A stretch of 64,000 nucleotides of DNA from the NCBI GenBank assembly GCA_002900995.3, contig CM035306.1, forward strand, positions 2,824,100 through 2,888,099, in the 5' to 3' direction. Positions 55,001 to 64,000 of this stretch are shown one piece after another. Positions within the stretch are counted from its first letter, which is position 1. Each line of letters opens with the position of its first letter. The notes beneath the pieces are model-generated. The model saw nothing but the letters and a program-made list of their open reading frames with translations. It was not told the origin of the DNA and ran no database searches. The DNA is from Ganoderma boninense (taxonomy: Eukaryota > Basidiomycota > Agaricomycetes > Polyporales > Polyporaceae). Made by a program: the position numbers and the translations under genes.

Positions 55001-56066
55001 TGCGCCTGTCTCCGTGTTCTTCTGGTTAATGGTGATGAGGAAAATAGAATGCGACCGAGATGACTCCGCGTTCATGTCTAGTAACAATGTTGCTCGTAAG
55101 AGGACAGAGGACATGTGGTGTAGAAGCTTACTGGTATAGGAAACTACACGAGCTGCACCTCCCTGACGCATGATCTCATACACCTCCTGTGCGCTGCTAA
55201 CATAGAAGTCGGAGAGGCCCTTCACGTACACACCCTTTGACTTCTCTTCATGAATTTGAAGGTTGTCATTCTGGGCTATGACGCGATGCGACGTTAACAC
55301 ATGCCACGGCAATCCGTACCACAAGTGCAACTTACGAGCAAGCAAGTCTCTTATCCGCTCCAAGTAGATCTCCATATAGGAGACCTTCACAAGATATTCT
55401 ATGTGTGCATCCGATTCAACGATAGACTGGAAGATTTGCTCGGTTATACGGGGTATCAATCCTTTCAGCTCAGGATTATCTATGTCGGCACCCTGTGGCG
55501 TCGTTCAGCGCATAAACGGAGTGAGCTCGCGAATAACGTACCATCATGGTGAATGTCTTTCCACTACCAGTCTGACCGTATGCAAAAACCGTGCCGTTAT
55601 AGCCATCAAGGACGTCTGTGGACAAAAAATGTCAAGACTTTGCGTTGGGGACGGGGAGGACAAAGAAACCGTGGCAAGATCGGAGACGGCAGGATGGCAA
55701 GACGATGAAGAACGGAGCGTAACGTACCCTTAACGGTGCTGATAAGGGGTCAACATCCGTCGTTCCAATGAGAAGGAAGAGCTCACTCTTTGACTCCGTA
55801 ATCAAAGACCTCGTGCTGCTTCGTCCCTGGGGGGAAGACTCGGTCGAACGTGAAGCCATCTCGCTCTGAACCCGAGCTTAGCTGAGTGGATCGTAGCTGC
55901 ACGGTTTGTAGGTTCTCGGCGAACGAGACGACGATCTCTCCGCCCTCCCGTTGCTCAATGGCGTTGGTCGGCCGGAATCTACAGGCATCTCGTCAAGCCC
56001 GGCATTGCGATTACAAGCTGGAAATGATTCTGCTTACCGACAGACGACCTTGATGTTCGTGGACAT
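52070..56066 (-). CDS. Kinesin-1 heavy chain (conventional kinesin)
   Basis: Plus-end microtubule motor for vesicle, nuclear and mRNA transport. From ATG 56066: [39 protein letters not shown], an 11-nt microexon, [20 protein letters not shown] (P-loop), [27 protein letters not shown] (switch I), [16 protein letters not shown] (switch II), [16 protein letters not shown] and [19 protein letters not shown]. The neck reads [18 protein letters not shown]. Then a hinge, a long stalk coiled coil ([39 protein letters not shown]) and a coiled-coil tail. The last exons give a short Ser/Gly-rich tail ending [14 protein letters not shown], close to the family's KRxSWFxxxR ending, with the stop at 52070-52072. 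About 13 exons. Length (about 960-970 residues) fits fungal kinesin-1. Divergent from kinesin-5, with ELF1 between. Confidence 0.95.
55728..55738 (-). other. 11-nt microexon of kinesin-1
   Basis: Read on the minus strand, CACCGTTAAGG is bounded by a TTATCAG acceptor and a GTACGT donor. It completes Asp after VKGA-type frame (GTC AAA GA/C), gives Thr-Val-Lys and leaves one G for the next exon. The joined protein reads [15 protein letters not shown], the conserved kinesin-1 sequence before the P-loop. Skipping it would shift the frame. Confidence 0.85.
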
Positions 56067-56547
56067 GACAGTGAGAAGAACGTGGTGACAGGGACGTAGT
56101 GCAAGGAGAGTGGGATGTGGCCTGGAGATTCGTTACGGACTGATCACCGAGGTATAGGAATACACCCGTGAAGGCGTATCGTCTAGAGACGCGAAAGAAG
56201 AGACGAAGGAGGGTAGCAGAAGATGGACGACGACACTCTTGAGGCCGGCCGGTAGAGAGCAGGTCCAAAGCATGTCAAGCAGCACGCAGCCAGCTATTTA
56301 CCGCTGTTGTCAAGCACGCGTTTTAGGTAGCGCTCCATAAGCGGAAATCCGTAGCTTTTCAGCCGGCGAAACAGCAATCCGATGTGCGAGGCATAACTTT
56401 CTGCTTGGTACTTCTGGCATTGCAAGTAACATAGAATACACACACAGAGATGCTGAGCTATACAAGGGATCTAGGACAGTCCGGCGGAGGATGGTACGAG
56501 CCTACAATACTTGCTGCCGCGGGGCAGGCTGAAAAAGGAGAGAGCGT
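56067..56547. promoter_or_regulatory. Kinesin-1 upstream region
   Basis: About 480 bp between the kinesin-1 start and the ELF1 stop. No gene recognised; presumably kinesin-1 promoter and leader plus the ELF1 3' end. Confidence 0.45.
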
Positions 56548-56982
56548 TCAATCATCACTGTCTACAGACGGCGCACGGGGTGCTCTGCTGGAGGATGCGA
56601 CCGTTCGACGGGTGGAGGTAGATGCCTCCTTCTCAGCTGCATCGGCGGCGTCGATCCATTCTGAGTAGATGTCGATGGGCTCCGTGAGGTCTATGGAAGA
56701 CGATGAGAGACAAGTGCGGACACGGGAAGTGGCGACGCACGATTCGCTTTACTCTGATACCTCTGGTCGCACACTTTGCACAACAGCTGTGCAACTCCCT
56801 CCTTCCTGTTGATTCGAACCGAGACTGACTTGTCGTGGTGGCAGAAAAGGCATGTAAAGTTGGTTTCTGTATCGGGTCATAAGTCCAGTGCAAGTTCTAA
56901 CAGGATCCAGATGGCACGTACCCAATGGATCCTTCCTGCGCGCAGGAGCGGGCTTTCTGGAAGACTTTTTGCGTTTACCCAT
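56548..56982 (-). CDS. ELF1: Transcription elongation factor 1 (ELOF1/Elf1)
   Basis: Small zinc-ribbon factor that rides with elongating RNA polymerase II and helps it pass nucleosomes. Three exons join in frame to about 110 residues. The start at 56982 gives [20 protein letters not shown], the basic N-terminal tail. The zinc ribbon follows: [40 protein letters not shown] (Cys-x2-Cys twice), then [18 protein letters not shown]. An acidic/Ser-rich tail ends APSVDSDD at 56548. An in-frame ATG at 57000 adds only six residues; the MGKRK start is the family one. The gene lies between the two kinesin starts and on the kinesin-1 strand. Confidence 0.95.
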
Positions 56983-57216
56983 GGTGGCGGTCTGACGCAC
57001 AGGTCAGACGAGTCCGAGCTCAAGCAGCCACACGCTAGTCTCCGACTCTCCGCTAGTGCCCAAGCATCCCATAGACGCCCATGGATGTGTATTCCCACGG
57101 AGCGATCACGTGGGGTACGCGACGCGCGCGTGGTTCAAGTGTCAAGGGACGGCGGCGCGGCGAGTCGAAAGTCAACAGCCTCTTGTTCCCGACATCCGTC
57201 GCCCTCTCCCCCCGAC

Positions 57217-60200
57217 ATGGCCTCTCGCCGCCCCCCGTCCCGCGCGCGGGCCACTGCTGCTTCGTCTATGCCTCCGCCACAGGCTTCTCATATCAGACCT
57301 CGCTCCGTCCTTCAGAAATCCGACGCTCAACGGTCGACCGCCACATCCGCCGACCATGGCCCAGATACCGACTCCACCAAGGGCGCGTCATCTTCCCAGA
57401 CAAGACTCGCAGCTGGAGACTCCGAGGCCAACATTAAGGTTGTAATTCGATGTCGTCGTCGTTCTGAGCGCGAAATGCAAGAAAACTCTCCCATTATTGT
57501 TACTACCAACGGTGCTAGAAGCGAGGACATCACTATCGAGACGTCTGTCCCCACCAATACCTTCGGGGTCGCTGCCCTCCCCACCACACGCACGTACCCC
57601 TTTGACATGGTGTTTGGTCCCGAAGCCGATCAAGCGACTGTCTACAACGACGTCGTCCATCCCATGCTTCAAGAAGTCCTGATGGGATACAACTGTACCT
57701 TGTTCGCATACGGACAAACAGGTACTGGCAAGACGTGAGTAAAGATAGATGATTTGTCTGTCAATGCCTTCTCACCACCACAATAGCCATACCATGCAGG
57801 GCGAGCTGGCTACTACTCCGATGGGCAACCCATCCCAACTAGCTGGGATGATCCCCCGTGTTCTCTTTAAGCTCTTCCAACACCTGGAAGCGACCGCCGC
57901 AGACTTCAGCGTAAAAATCTCCTTCGTTGAGCTTTACAATGAGGAACTCCGCGACCTCCTCGCGCCTGATCTCGCTGCTCCATCCGGGGCAAACCAGCCC
58001 ATGGGCCTGGGAGCCCAGAAGGATGCATCCCAGCAGGTTGCCCTAAAACTTTTCGACGACGCGAAGAAGGGAGGCGTCATCATCCAGGGCCTGGAAGAGA
58101 CCCCTGTGCGGACTGTTACGGACGCACTCGCCCTCCTCACGAAGGGCAGTCACAGGAGACAGATCGCGGCGACCAAGTTTAATGACCACTCCAGTCGGTC
58201 CCATTCCGTCTTCTCCATCACGATACACTCGACCGCCGCATCCTCTTCTGGAGACGGCCTTCTTCGCGTTGGCAAACTTAACCTCGTCGATCTCGCTGGG
58301 TCTGAGAACATTGGTCGTTCTGGTGCGGAGAACAAGCGTGCCAGGGAGGCCGGTATGATTAACCAGAGTCTCCTCACGCTCGGGAGAGTAATCAATGCCC
58401 TCGTTGATAGCTCTCCTCATGTACCATATCGGTAAGTACAGTGGCCCTTCTTCCTTGACTAAAGTTGACTCTGTCCTCCAGCGAATCGAAGCTCACCCGC
58501 CTGCTTCAAGACTCCCTTGGTGGCCGCACCAAGACGTGCATCATCGCCACCGTCTCGCCTGCGCGTTCGAACATGGAAGAGACCCTTTCGACGCTCGACT
58601 ATGCCATCCGCGCAAAGTCGATCAAGAACCGCCCGGAGGTGAACCAACAGATGACGCGGAATGCCCTCATCAAGGACTACGTCGCTGAGATCACCCGCTT
58701 GCATGCCGACCTCCGCGCTGTACGCGAGAAGAGCGGGATCATCGTCTCAGAAGAGAGCTGGGCCAAGATGACGGCTGAGCAGGAGCTCAAGGAGACGGAG
58801 CGCCTCGAGGCGGTCAAGCAGATCGGGATTTTGGAAGGGCAGATGAAGGCCGTCAGGGAAGAGTTCGAGGAAGCGATGACGCTGCTCGCGCGGACTGACG
58901 AGGAACTGCGTATCACGAAGCACCGGCTCGAGGGCACAACAGACGAACTCCTTGGGACGAGACAACAGCTCTCAGCCGTGGAGGGGGCTCTAGAGGAGGA
59001 GATTGTTGTCCGTCAGGCTCACGAGACGACCGAGCAGGCTCTGCATGGTATTGTCGAGCAATGGAAGGGCGTCGCTCATCAGTATGAGGGCGATGTCGCC
59101 GGCCTGTTCGGGAAACTGGGTACGTTGCTCTGACGTTACTTGACGCATGGTGTTTGCTCATTCTTCCCATAGAACGCAAGACTGCGACCTTTGGTGCAAA
59201 CGTCAAAGCAGTCAACGCTCACAGTAAGACCGTCTCGAATGAGTCCCAGACGATGTCTTCCAAGGTAGACACCTTCATGAAGGCCGCAACCCAGCACCTT
59301 AACAAAGTCAAGACCGAGACGGAGCAGTTCCAGACCAAGGAGATCGAGGCGCTTGCAGCAGTCTCCGCCCGCATCAAGGAGCAACTTGAGAAGGTTCAGG
59401 AGTCGTTGAAGGTCATCCATGCCAAGGAAGACGCCTCCCAGGAGACCATCGACACAATGAAAGCAACAATTACGGAAGCGCAGGAAAGCATGAAGTCGGG
59501 CTTCGCGGCGTATGCAGAGGAGCTGCGTCAACACTGCGAATTCATCTGCCAGGAGGCCGAGACGTCCAGCCTAGCCAGCTGCACCGCCGTACGTCCATCT
59601 CGACTTGTTCTGTTTATCTTTGGCTGACTTCGTACCTTAGGTTGAAAAAGCCTTCGAAGAGCTCGGCACCCTCACGGAAGCCATCAAACAAGAAGCCCTC
59701 GAGTTCATTGCGACTGAACGCAAAACCTTGCAAGAAGCGAAGGCACTCGCAGACAACACGACTAACACTGAGATCCTCCGCCTCAAGCAGCAGAATGCTC
59801 TTCTCACTCGCTTACTGGAAACCGAACGTATCGAAGCGAAGCGCTCCGCTGACGCACTCCTGGAACGCATCGCCGGCCTTCTGGGCGAATACACGAACGA
59901 GCGCGATCGCAGCCTTCGTGAAACGTTCTCCGAGATGACGGAAAGCAACACGGCAGCAGAGCACGAGATGCAGCAGCTCGGTCAGAAGCAAGGCCAGCAG
60001 CTCGATGCCGCCGTTTCGCGCGGCAGTGAATGGAGCGAGCATCTTACGAAGAGGGGTGTCGAGGGCAAGAGGTTACGAGATGGAGGTATCAAGGTGAGCT
60101 CCGATGAAACGTCTGTTGAACGCTTGCGCTGACACGTCAACCAGTCTGTGAACTCTGCCAAGCAGTCCATCAGCGATGGCCTGGCCGAAGTGCAAGAAGC

Positions 60201-61071
60201 CATCTCGTCATCGACGAACGACTTCACCCAAGAGGTTCAGCGTATCATCCAGGGCTCGAGCACTACGCTCACGCAAGGTACGTGTACTCTCATTATTCGG
60301 CCTCTCCGCTGTGCGCCGACCAGTTCATTATCAGCGTTTGACCGCGAACATCGCGCGAAACGTGCGCGGCTCGAGGCGACAGACGGCCTCGCGACAGAAG
60401 CCCAGTCAGGTTACCGCTTCATGCTGCGTGGTATTGCATCGACGTCGAGATCTATCGAGGGTTCAACTGGCCGTATCCTCTCAGAGGCATCCGGCATGGC
60501 TACAGCGGCCGACGCTCTCAACGTTGCTGCGACAACAGCGCTAGGGAACATCCGTCGTGCGGCTCACAGCCTTGCCGAGGAGGGGGCTAGGGAGGACAAG
60601 CCTACAGGCGCGACCCCTCGCAAGCGCCCCCGGCGAGTTGTTGAGGACCTTCCGCCGACTGAGAACCGGGACGTTCTCATCCGCCGCTTCAGGTCAAAAG
60701 GCGTGTCTTCTGTAGGCAGCGAGACGTTCCTCGCCGAGCACCTACCCCTGCCTGATGGTGAAGCCGAATCCCCCGCATTGAAAGGTATGGTGGTCGACTC
60801 TCCCGTTGACGGTGGCGGGCCAACTTCCGATGAGGAGAACTGCTCTGAACCCACCCCCACAACTTCTCCGCCGCCCCTCGTCAAGTCGTTGGCGTCGTCT
60901 TCATCTTCTTCAACATCCGCGTCAACGACAGACTGTCTCCCTGTAACTATTGCCCCTTCGGTACCTGCACTCAAGCAGCCCTCGAAACGGGGCACCCTGA
61001 CGGACCGGTCGACCAATGTCGGCATACGCACAAGACCGCAACGCACCAGGCGCACCGTTGCGCCACGATAA
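57217..61071 (+). CDS. Kinesin-5 (BimC/Cut7/Eg5) mitotic motor
   Basis: Homotetrameric motor that slides antiparallel spindle microtubules. From ATG 57217 ([17 protein letters not shown]), a disordered lead of about 70 residues precedes the motor: [53 protein letters not shown] (P-loop), [56 protein letters not shown] and [31 protein letters not shown] is kinesin-5 specific. The neck [20 protein letters not shown] is also diagnostic. A long coiled coil runs to about 60,300. The tail carries a BimC-box-like [17 protein letters not shown] and a Ser/Pro-rich end. Stop 61069-61071. About six introns. An upstream in-frame ATG at 56776 overlaps ELF1 and was rejected. Confidence 0.94.
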
Positions 61072-61411
61072 TCCATTTTTCTCGTATTGGCCTACAGTAG
61101 CACTGTAATAGTATCCCATGCTGTGATCGCCCAGACTATACAGAACCTTTTGTTCGATTCGTCTGTATCTATATCCCCGCTCAAATCGAACCACAGCTAT
61201 CCCTTGCATGACATTCTGTGTGGATGACTTCTGGCATGCGGAGTCGGTTTTGGACAATTTCGCACAGCTTGTCCGCTGACGTAATCCCCTAGTGCCTGGG
61301 CTGCGCGTTGGAGACTGAGTTGCGCGTTCGCCACCAGACTGTGCTCACGCCGTTCACGCTCTCCTCTTGGTGTATATCTCCTGTATCCCTCCGGGGCTCA
61401 CTACCTCCATC
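61072..61411. promoter_or_regulatory. Kinesin-5 3' region and VPS55 promoter
   Basis: 340 bp between two plus-strand genes, AT-richer than the flanks. No gene seen. Confidence 0.45.
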
Positions 61412-61983
61412 ATGTCCAATGCAGGCATAAAGAGTTCGTACTCTGATTTGTGGAGCTACCTCCGGGCGTATACTCAAACGCGGGTCGCAGCGGTCATCCT
61501 GCTCTCCTTCGTGTTGGCAGTAGGCTTCCTACTTGTCATCCTCTCGTGCGCGTTGTGGGCGAACTGGCTTCCCTTACTCGTCGGTGCGTGGCTTTACACT
61601 TACATATTGTGGGATACCAGCATCTGAAGCTCGGGCCGTGGTTCATTCCAGCCCTGACGTTCGTCCTTGCGCCGCTCCCGAACGCAATATTCGCCCGCTG
61701 CGGAGGAGACGACTTCTCCACCGAATACGATGGCTCAGGACCCGTAGATCTTGGCCGTTTCATCACTGCGACGGTTGTTGTAACCGGCTTTGCGCTTCCG
61801 CTAGTGCTTGCGCACTCGGAGGTGATCGCAAAAGGAGCCTGTGCGATGTCTATTGCTGGTGGAGGGTACGTCCATGATCCATCCATCTCTTTCCCCCTGC
61901 TTAACGTTCTCTTCAGTCTTGTATACGGTACTATCATGGCGTACAGCCAAACTTTCAAGCAAGGAGATTCGGACTATGATTAA
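61412..61983 (+). CDS. VPS55: Endosomal membrane protein Vps55 (LEPROT family)
   Basis: Four-helix endosomal protein that, with Vps68, moves cargo from late endosome to vacuole. The start at 61412 is tentative (MSNAGIKSSYSDLWSY). The core reads VILLSFVLAVGFLLVILSCA, WANWLPLLV, and after an intron ALTFVLAPLPNAIFARCGGD, SGPVDLGRFITATVVVTGFA and LPLVLAHSEVIAKGACAMSI. The last exon gives GLVYGTIMAYSQTFKQ and ends GDSDYD at 61983. The NAIFARC and VDLGRFIT motifs are family hallmarks. The first 25 residues are longer than usual for the family and may include an unrecognised intron. It converges on TRS120 with 186 bp between stops. Confidence 0.9.
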
Positions 61984-62169
61984 TGGTATTTGCATCCCAC
62001 TGGAGGACGACTGGACAATTATTATACTCCTCCTCCTCCTTCATCGATGTACACTATCGTATTGCTATCTGTCTATCATGACATCAGAACTTGACATCCC
62101 ACAAGAGATATGACGACAGTCTAGGGTCATAAATTAGCGGTGAGTAACAGAAACCCAAGGGAGTGTTGA

Positions 62170-64000
62170 CTACGGCTGGACGTCTATGCGCATCTTGCCA
62201 TGACCGACCTGTCTGGACTCCCCAGATCGAGTGAGAGCGTATACTTCTGCTGAGAAGTCAAAGCGTCCACAAGCAATAAACGTAATAGGTGTCTCGATGT
62301 CGTATGACTCGCCCTTCGCTAGGCGCCCCCCAGGAATGTCGACGAGCTCGCCCTGGAAGATGACATGGTCGGCAGGCTCCAGGTCAAGGTTCAGGGTAAC
62401 CACGAGATCCGATGCTGTGAACATAGAGTCAGCAGATGATTGTGCAGAGGGTTGTCAAACGAACGCACGAGAAAGATTAATGATGGAGGTCCGCAGGTAA
62501 ACAAATTCATTGGGTGAGGGTAGATACTTGACTCCTGCAGGATCCACTGGGACTGGTTGCGGGTTTCCCTCCTCATCGTACCTAATGAGAGTCGTCCGTA
62601 CCCGTGCGGTCTCCACACGAAGCGCCTCCAACATGGGAAGTGTCATTCGTTGCTGCCGCAGTGACAAGTCTCCTGCTCGCGTACCGCCAGTCTGTCCCAG
62701 GCTCGGTCAGATCAGAGAACACTAGCAGCAGCATAGCACGAGCGCACCTCATGCCACGTCCCGTGCACAACCTTGAACAGCTCCTCTCTGTACCAGAAGA
62801 GCTCACGTTGCGCCCGCTCTTCCTCCGCTGACAATTTCGAGGCCGAAACGACGTATTGACGATCCGACAACATTGGTATCGGCCTTGACGCGTGCTCTTC
62901 GGAGAGCAAAATCTTCTTAACTGGCAGCACAATGCGAGACGTCGATCCTGGAGGCACAAGCGATGTGATACTGGCAGGCTCGGCACCTTTTGAAGTGTTA
63001 TAAGAAGCACCACGAAGACAGAGGAGGCTCACAAACCTTCTTGTTTGCGCTCGAAGGTGACTTCGAATGGCGATCCATACGTATTCCGCACTTCGATGGA
63101 GAAAATGCACCAGTCCGCAATGTCGCCGACGTGCAGTAGCGTCTTTCGTGCCTTTGCGTTGGGGAAGTCCTCGTCACCTGCAGTTGGTGGTAATGTTGTT
63201 GTCGCCCCTGTGTAGGAAAGTATATCCATCGCATCGCATTCGAGCATGTGATACACAGTGACCAACACGGGGTATGATAACTGGCGAGTATGGAAGACTT
63301 CGACGGGTGTCATGAGGCTCTCTTGCGGTCGCTTCACGTACGCATAGGATGCATGGATTGTGCCACTTGAACTGCAAAGATCATAAAGATGGATACTGGG
63401 AGGACAGATTCATGTACACTCACCAGCCGACCTTGCCAAAGCAGTGAACGGTAATAACCCTCTTCTGTCCAGGGCCGATCTCCTGCGGTTCTCGTTCACG
63501 GTCCCATGTAAATACTGGCCGATTGACGAGATCGTACTCTGTCTCATAGGTATCAAAGACGGACAAATCTCCCTCTGCAAGAGCTTGTTGGGCAGGTGCG
63601 ATGGTAGAATCGTCGAAGGTCAGGTGAATCAGGTCGACGGGCAGAGATGAAACATTCTCCAGCGTGATACGGATGGTAGACCTGCAATGATTGGCAAACA
63701 GCATTGGTCGGTTAACAGCATAATTGTGGAACATAGCAATGGCTTACATCTCGCCATTGTACAACATGACCGCACCGTGCGTCAAGGAAGTTCGTCGTAT
63801 TCGTAGGAGAGGTTGCTCCGGCACAACGGTACACTCCACAAAGCGTATTGCCGGCTTGTTTGTCGCTGACGTCGTGACAACACCCTGCGTGCTACCCCTC
63901 TTGGCGGACTTTTCCCATGGTCGCGAGTCAAGTCCGGCGTGTTTTGACCTTCCGGTCTCGCACTCCATAGCACTTCGTCTCCGCGACCGACGTTCTTCCT
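62170..64000 (-). CDS. TRS120: TRAPPII subunit Trs120, C-terminal part (cut by window edge)
   Basis: C-terminal half of the TRAPPII-specific subunit that activates Rab11/Ypt31 at the trans-Golgi. From the right edge: KPAIRFVECTVVPEQPLLRI, RSTIRITLENVSSLPVDLIH, VFTWDREREPQEIGPGQKRV, SYPVLVTVYHMLECDAMDIL (family signature), DWCIFSIEVRNTYGSPFEVT and PGSTSRIVLPVKKILLSEEH. Then VKYLPSPNEFVYLRTSIINL and ASDLVVTLNLDLEPADHVIF, ending HGKMRIDVQP with the stop at 62170. These are the repeated Ig-like beta domains (ASPM/SPD-2/Hydin style) of Trs120/TRAPPC9. At least seven introns. The N-terminal alpha-solenoid part lies beyond 64000. It sits tail-to-tail with VPS55, another trafficking gene. Confidence 0.92.

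Noticed and set aside
56776..57216. Upstream in-frame extension of kinesin-5 starting at 56776
   Set aside because: It would overlap ELF1 exons on the other strand and has no family similarity; ATG 57217 gives a normal kinesin-5 start.
1..64000. Mobile elements, CRISPR arrays, rRNA or tRNA genes, biosynthetic gene cluster
   Set aside because: No terminal repeats, transposase or reverse-transcriptase motifs, repeat-spacer arrays, RNA-gene signatures or synthase/P450 clusters were seen. A covariance-model tRNA scan could still reveal a missed gene.

Overview
This window is 64 kb of nuclear DNA from a filamentous basidiomycete, probably an Agaricomycete. Almost every gene is cut by several short (about 45-75 nt) GT-AG introns. 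Gene content is single-copy housekeeping plus cell-wall alpha-1,3-glucan synthase, a SAM/RA-type Ste11 kinase, a conventional kinesin with the fungal tail, and a kinesin-5. Gaps are short and I saw no transposon, CRISPR array, rRNA or tRNA. The polypore-like placement is inference; gene models were read by eye from reading frames and splice sites.

Layout. 1-1215 (-): N-terminus of alpha-1,3-glucan synthase, cut by the left edge. 3225-7112 (+): Ste11-type MAPKKK. 7321-9936 (-): TRM1. 10329-13605 (-): ferric reductase. 14388-14897 (-): ATX1 copper chaperone. 15297-17736 (-): LAT-type amino-acid transporter. 18239-19301 (-): MTR3, head-to-head with NSRP1-like 19446-20737 (+). 21251-22626 (-): atypical protein kinase. 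23437-24129 (+): cyclophilin-33-like RRM protein without a cyclophilin domain. 24319-25159 (-): TAF13, head-to-head with RRP4 25452-26731 (+). 26829-28675 (-): DUF4211-type acidic protein, head-to-head with a very large C1-domain protein 29054-37126 (+). 37208-37587 (-): DPM2, head-to-head with OST3/6 37974-39238 (+). 39523-45157 (-): SEC16. 45506-46980 (-): RPAP3-like. 47803-50840 (-): Pumilio. 52070-56066 (-): kinesin-1. 56548-56982 (-): ELF1. 57217-61071 (+): kinesin-5. 61412-61983 (+): VPS55. 62170-64000 (-): TRS120, cut by the right edge.

Functional themes. RNA metabolism and transcription: two subunits of the same exosome ring/cap (MTR3, RRP4) lie 6 kb apart, with NSRP1, TAF13, ELF1, RPAP3, TRM1 and PUF. 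Secretory pathway: DPM2, OST3, SEC16, VPS55 and TRS120. Metal handling: a ferric reductase next to the Atx1 chaperone. Microtubule motors: kinesin-1 and kinesin-5 are divergently placed around ELF1. Genes are packed tightly: several convergent pairs are separated by only 80-210 bp, and four divergent pairs share 144-386 bp.

I found no clear new system. The most open item is the roughly 2,300-residue protein at 29054-37126, which carries a near-perfect C1 zinc domain inside a helical scaffold of unknown function. Other notable items are two genes whose first coding exon is just ATG, an 11-nt microexon in kinesin-1, a likely GC-AG intron, and a ferric reductase with about 300 disordered residues inside its NADPH domain.
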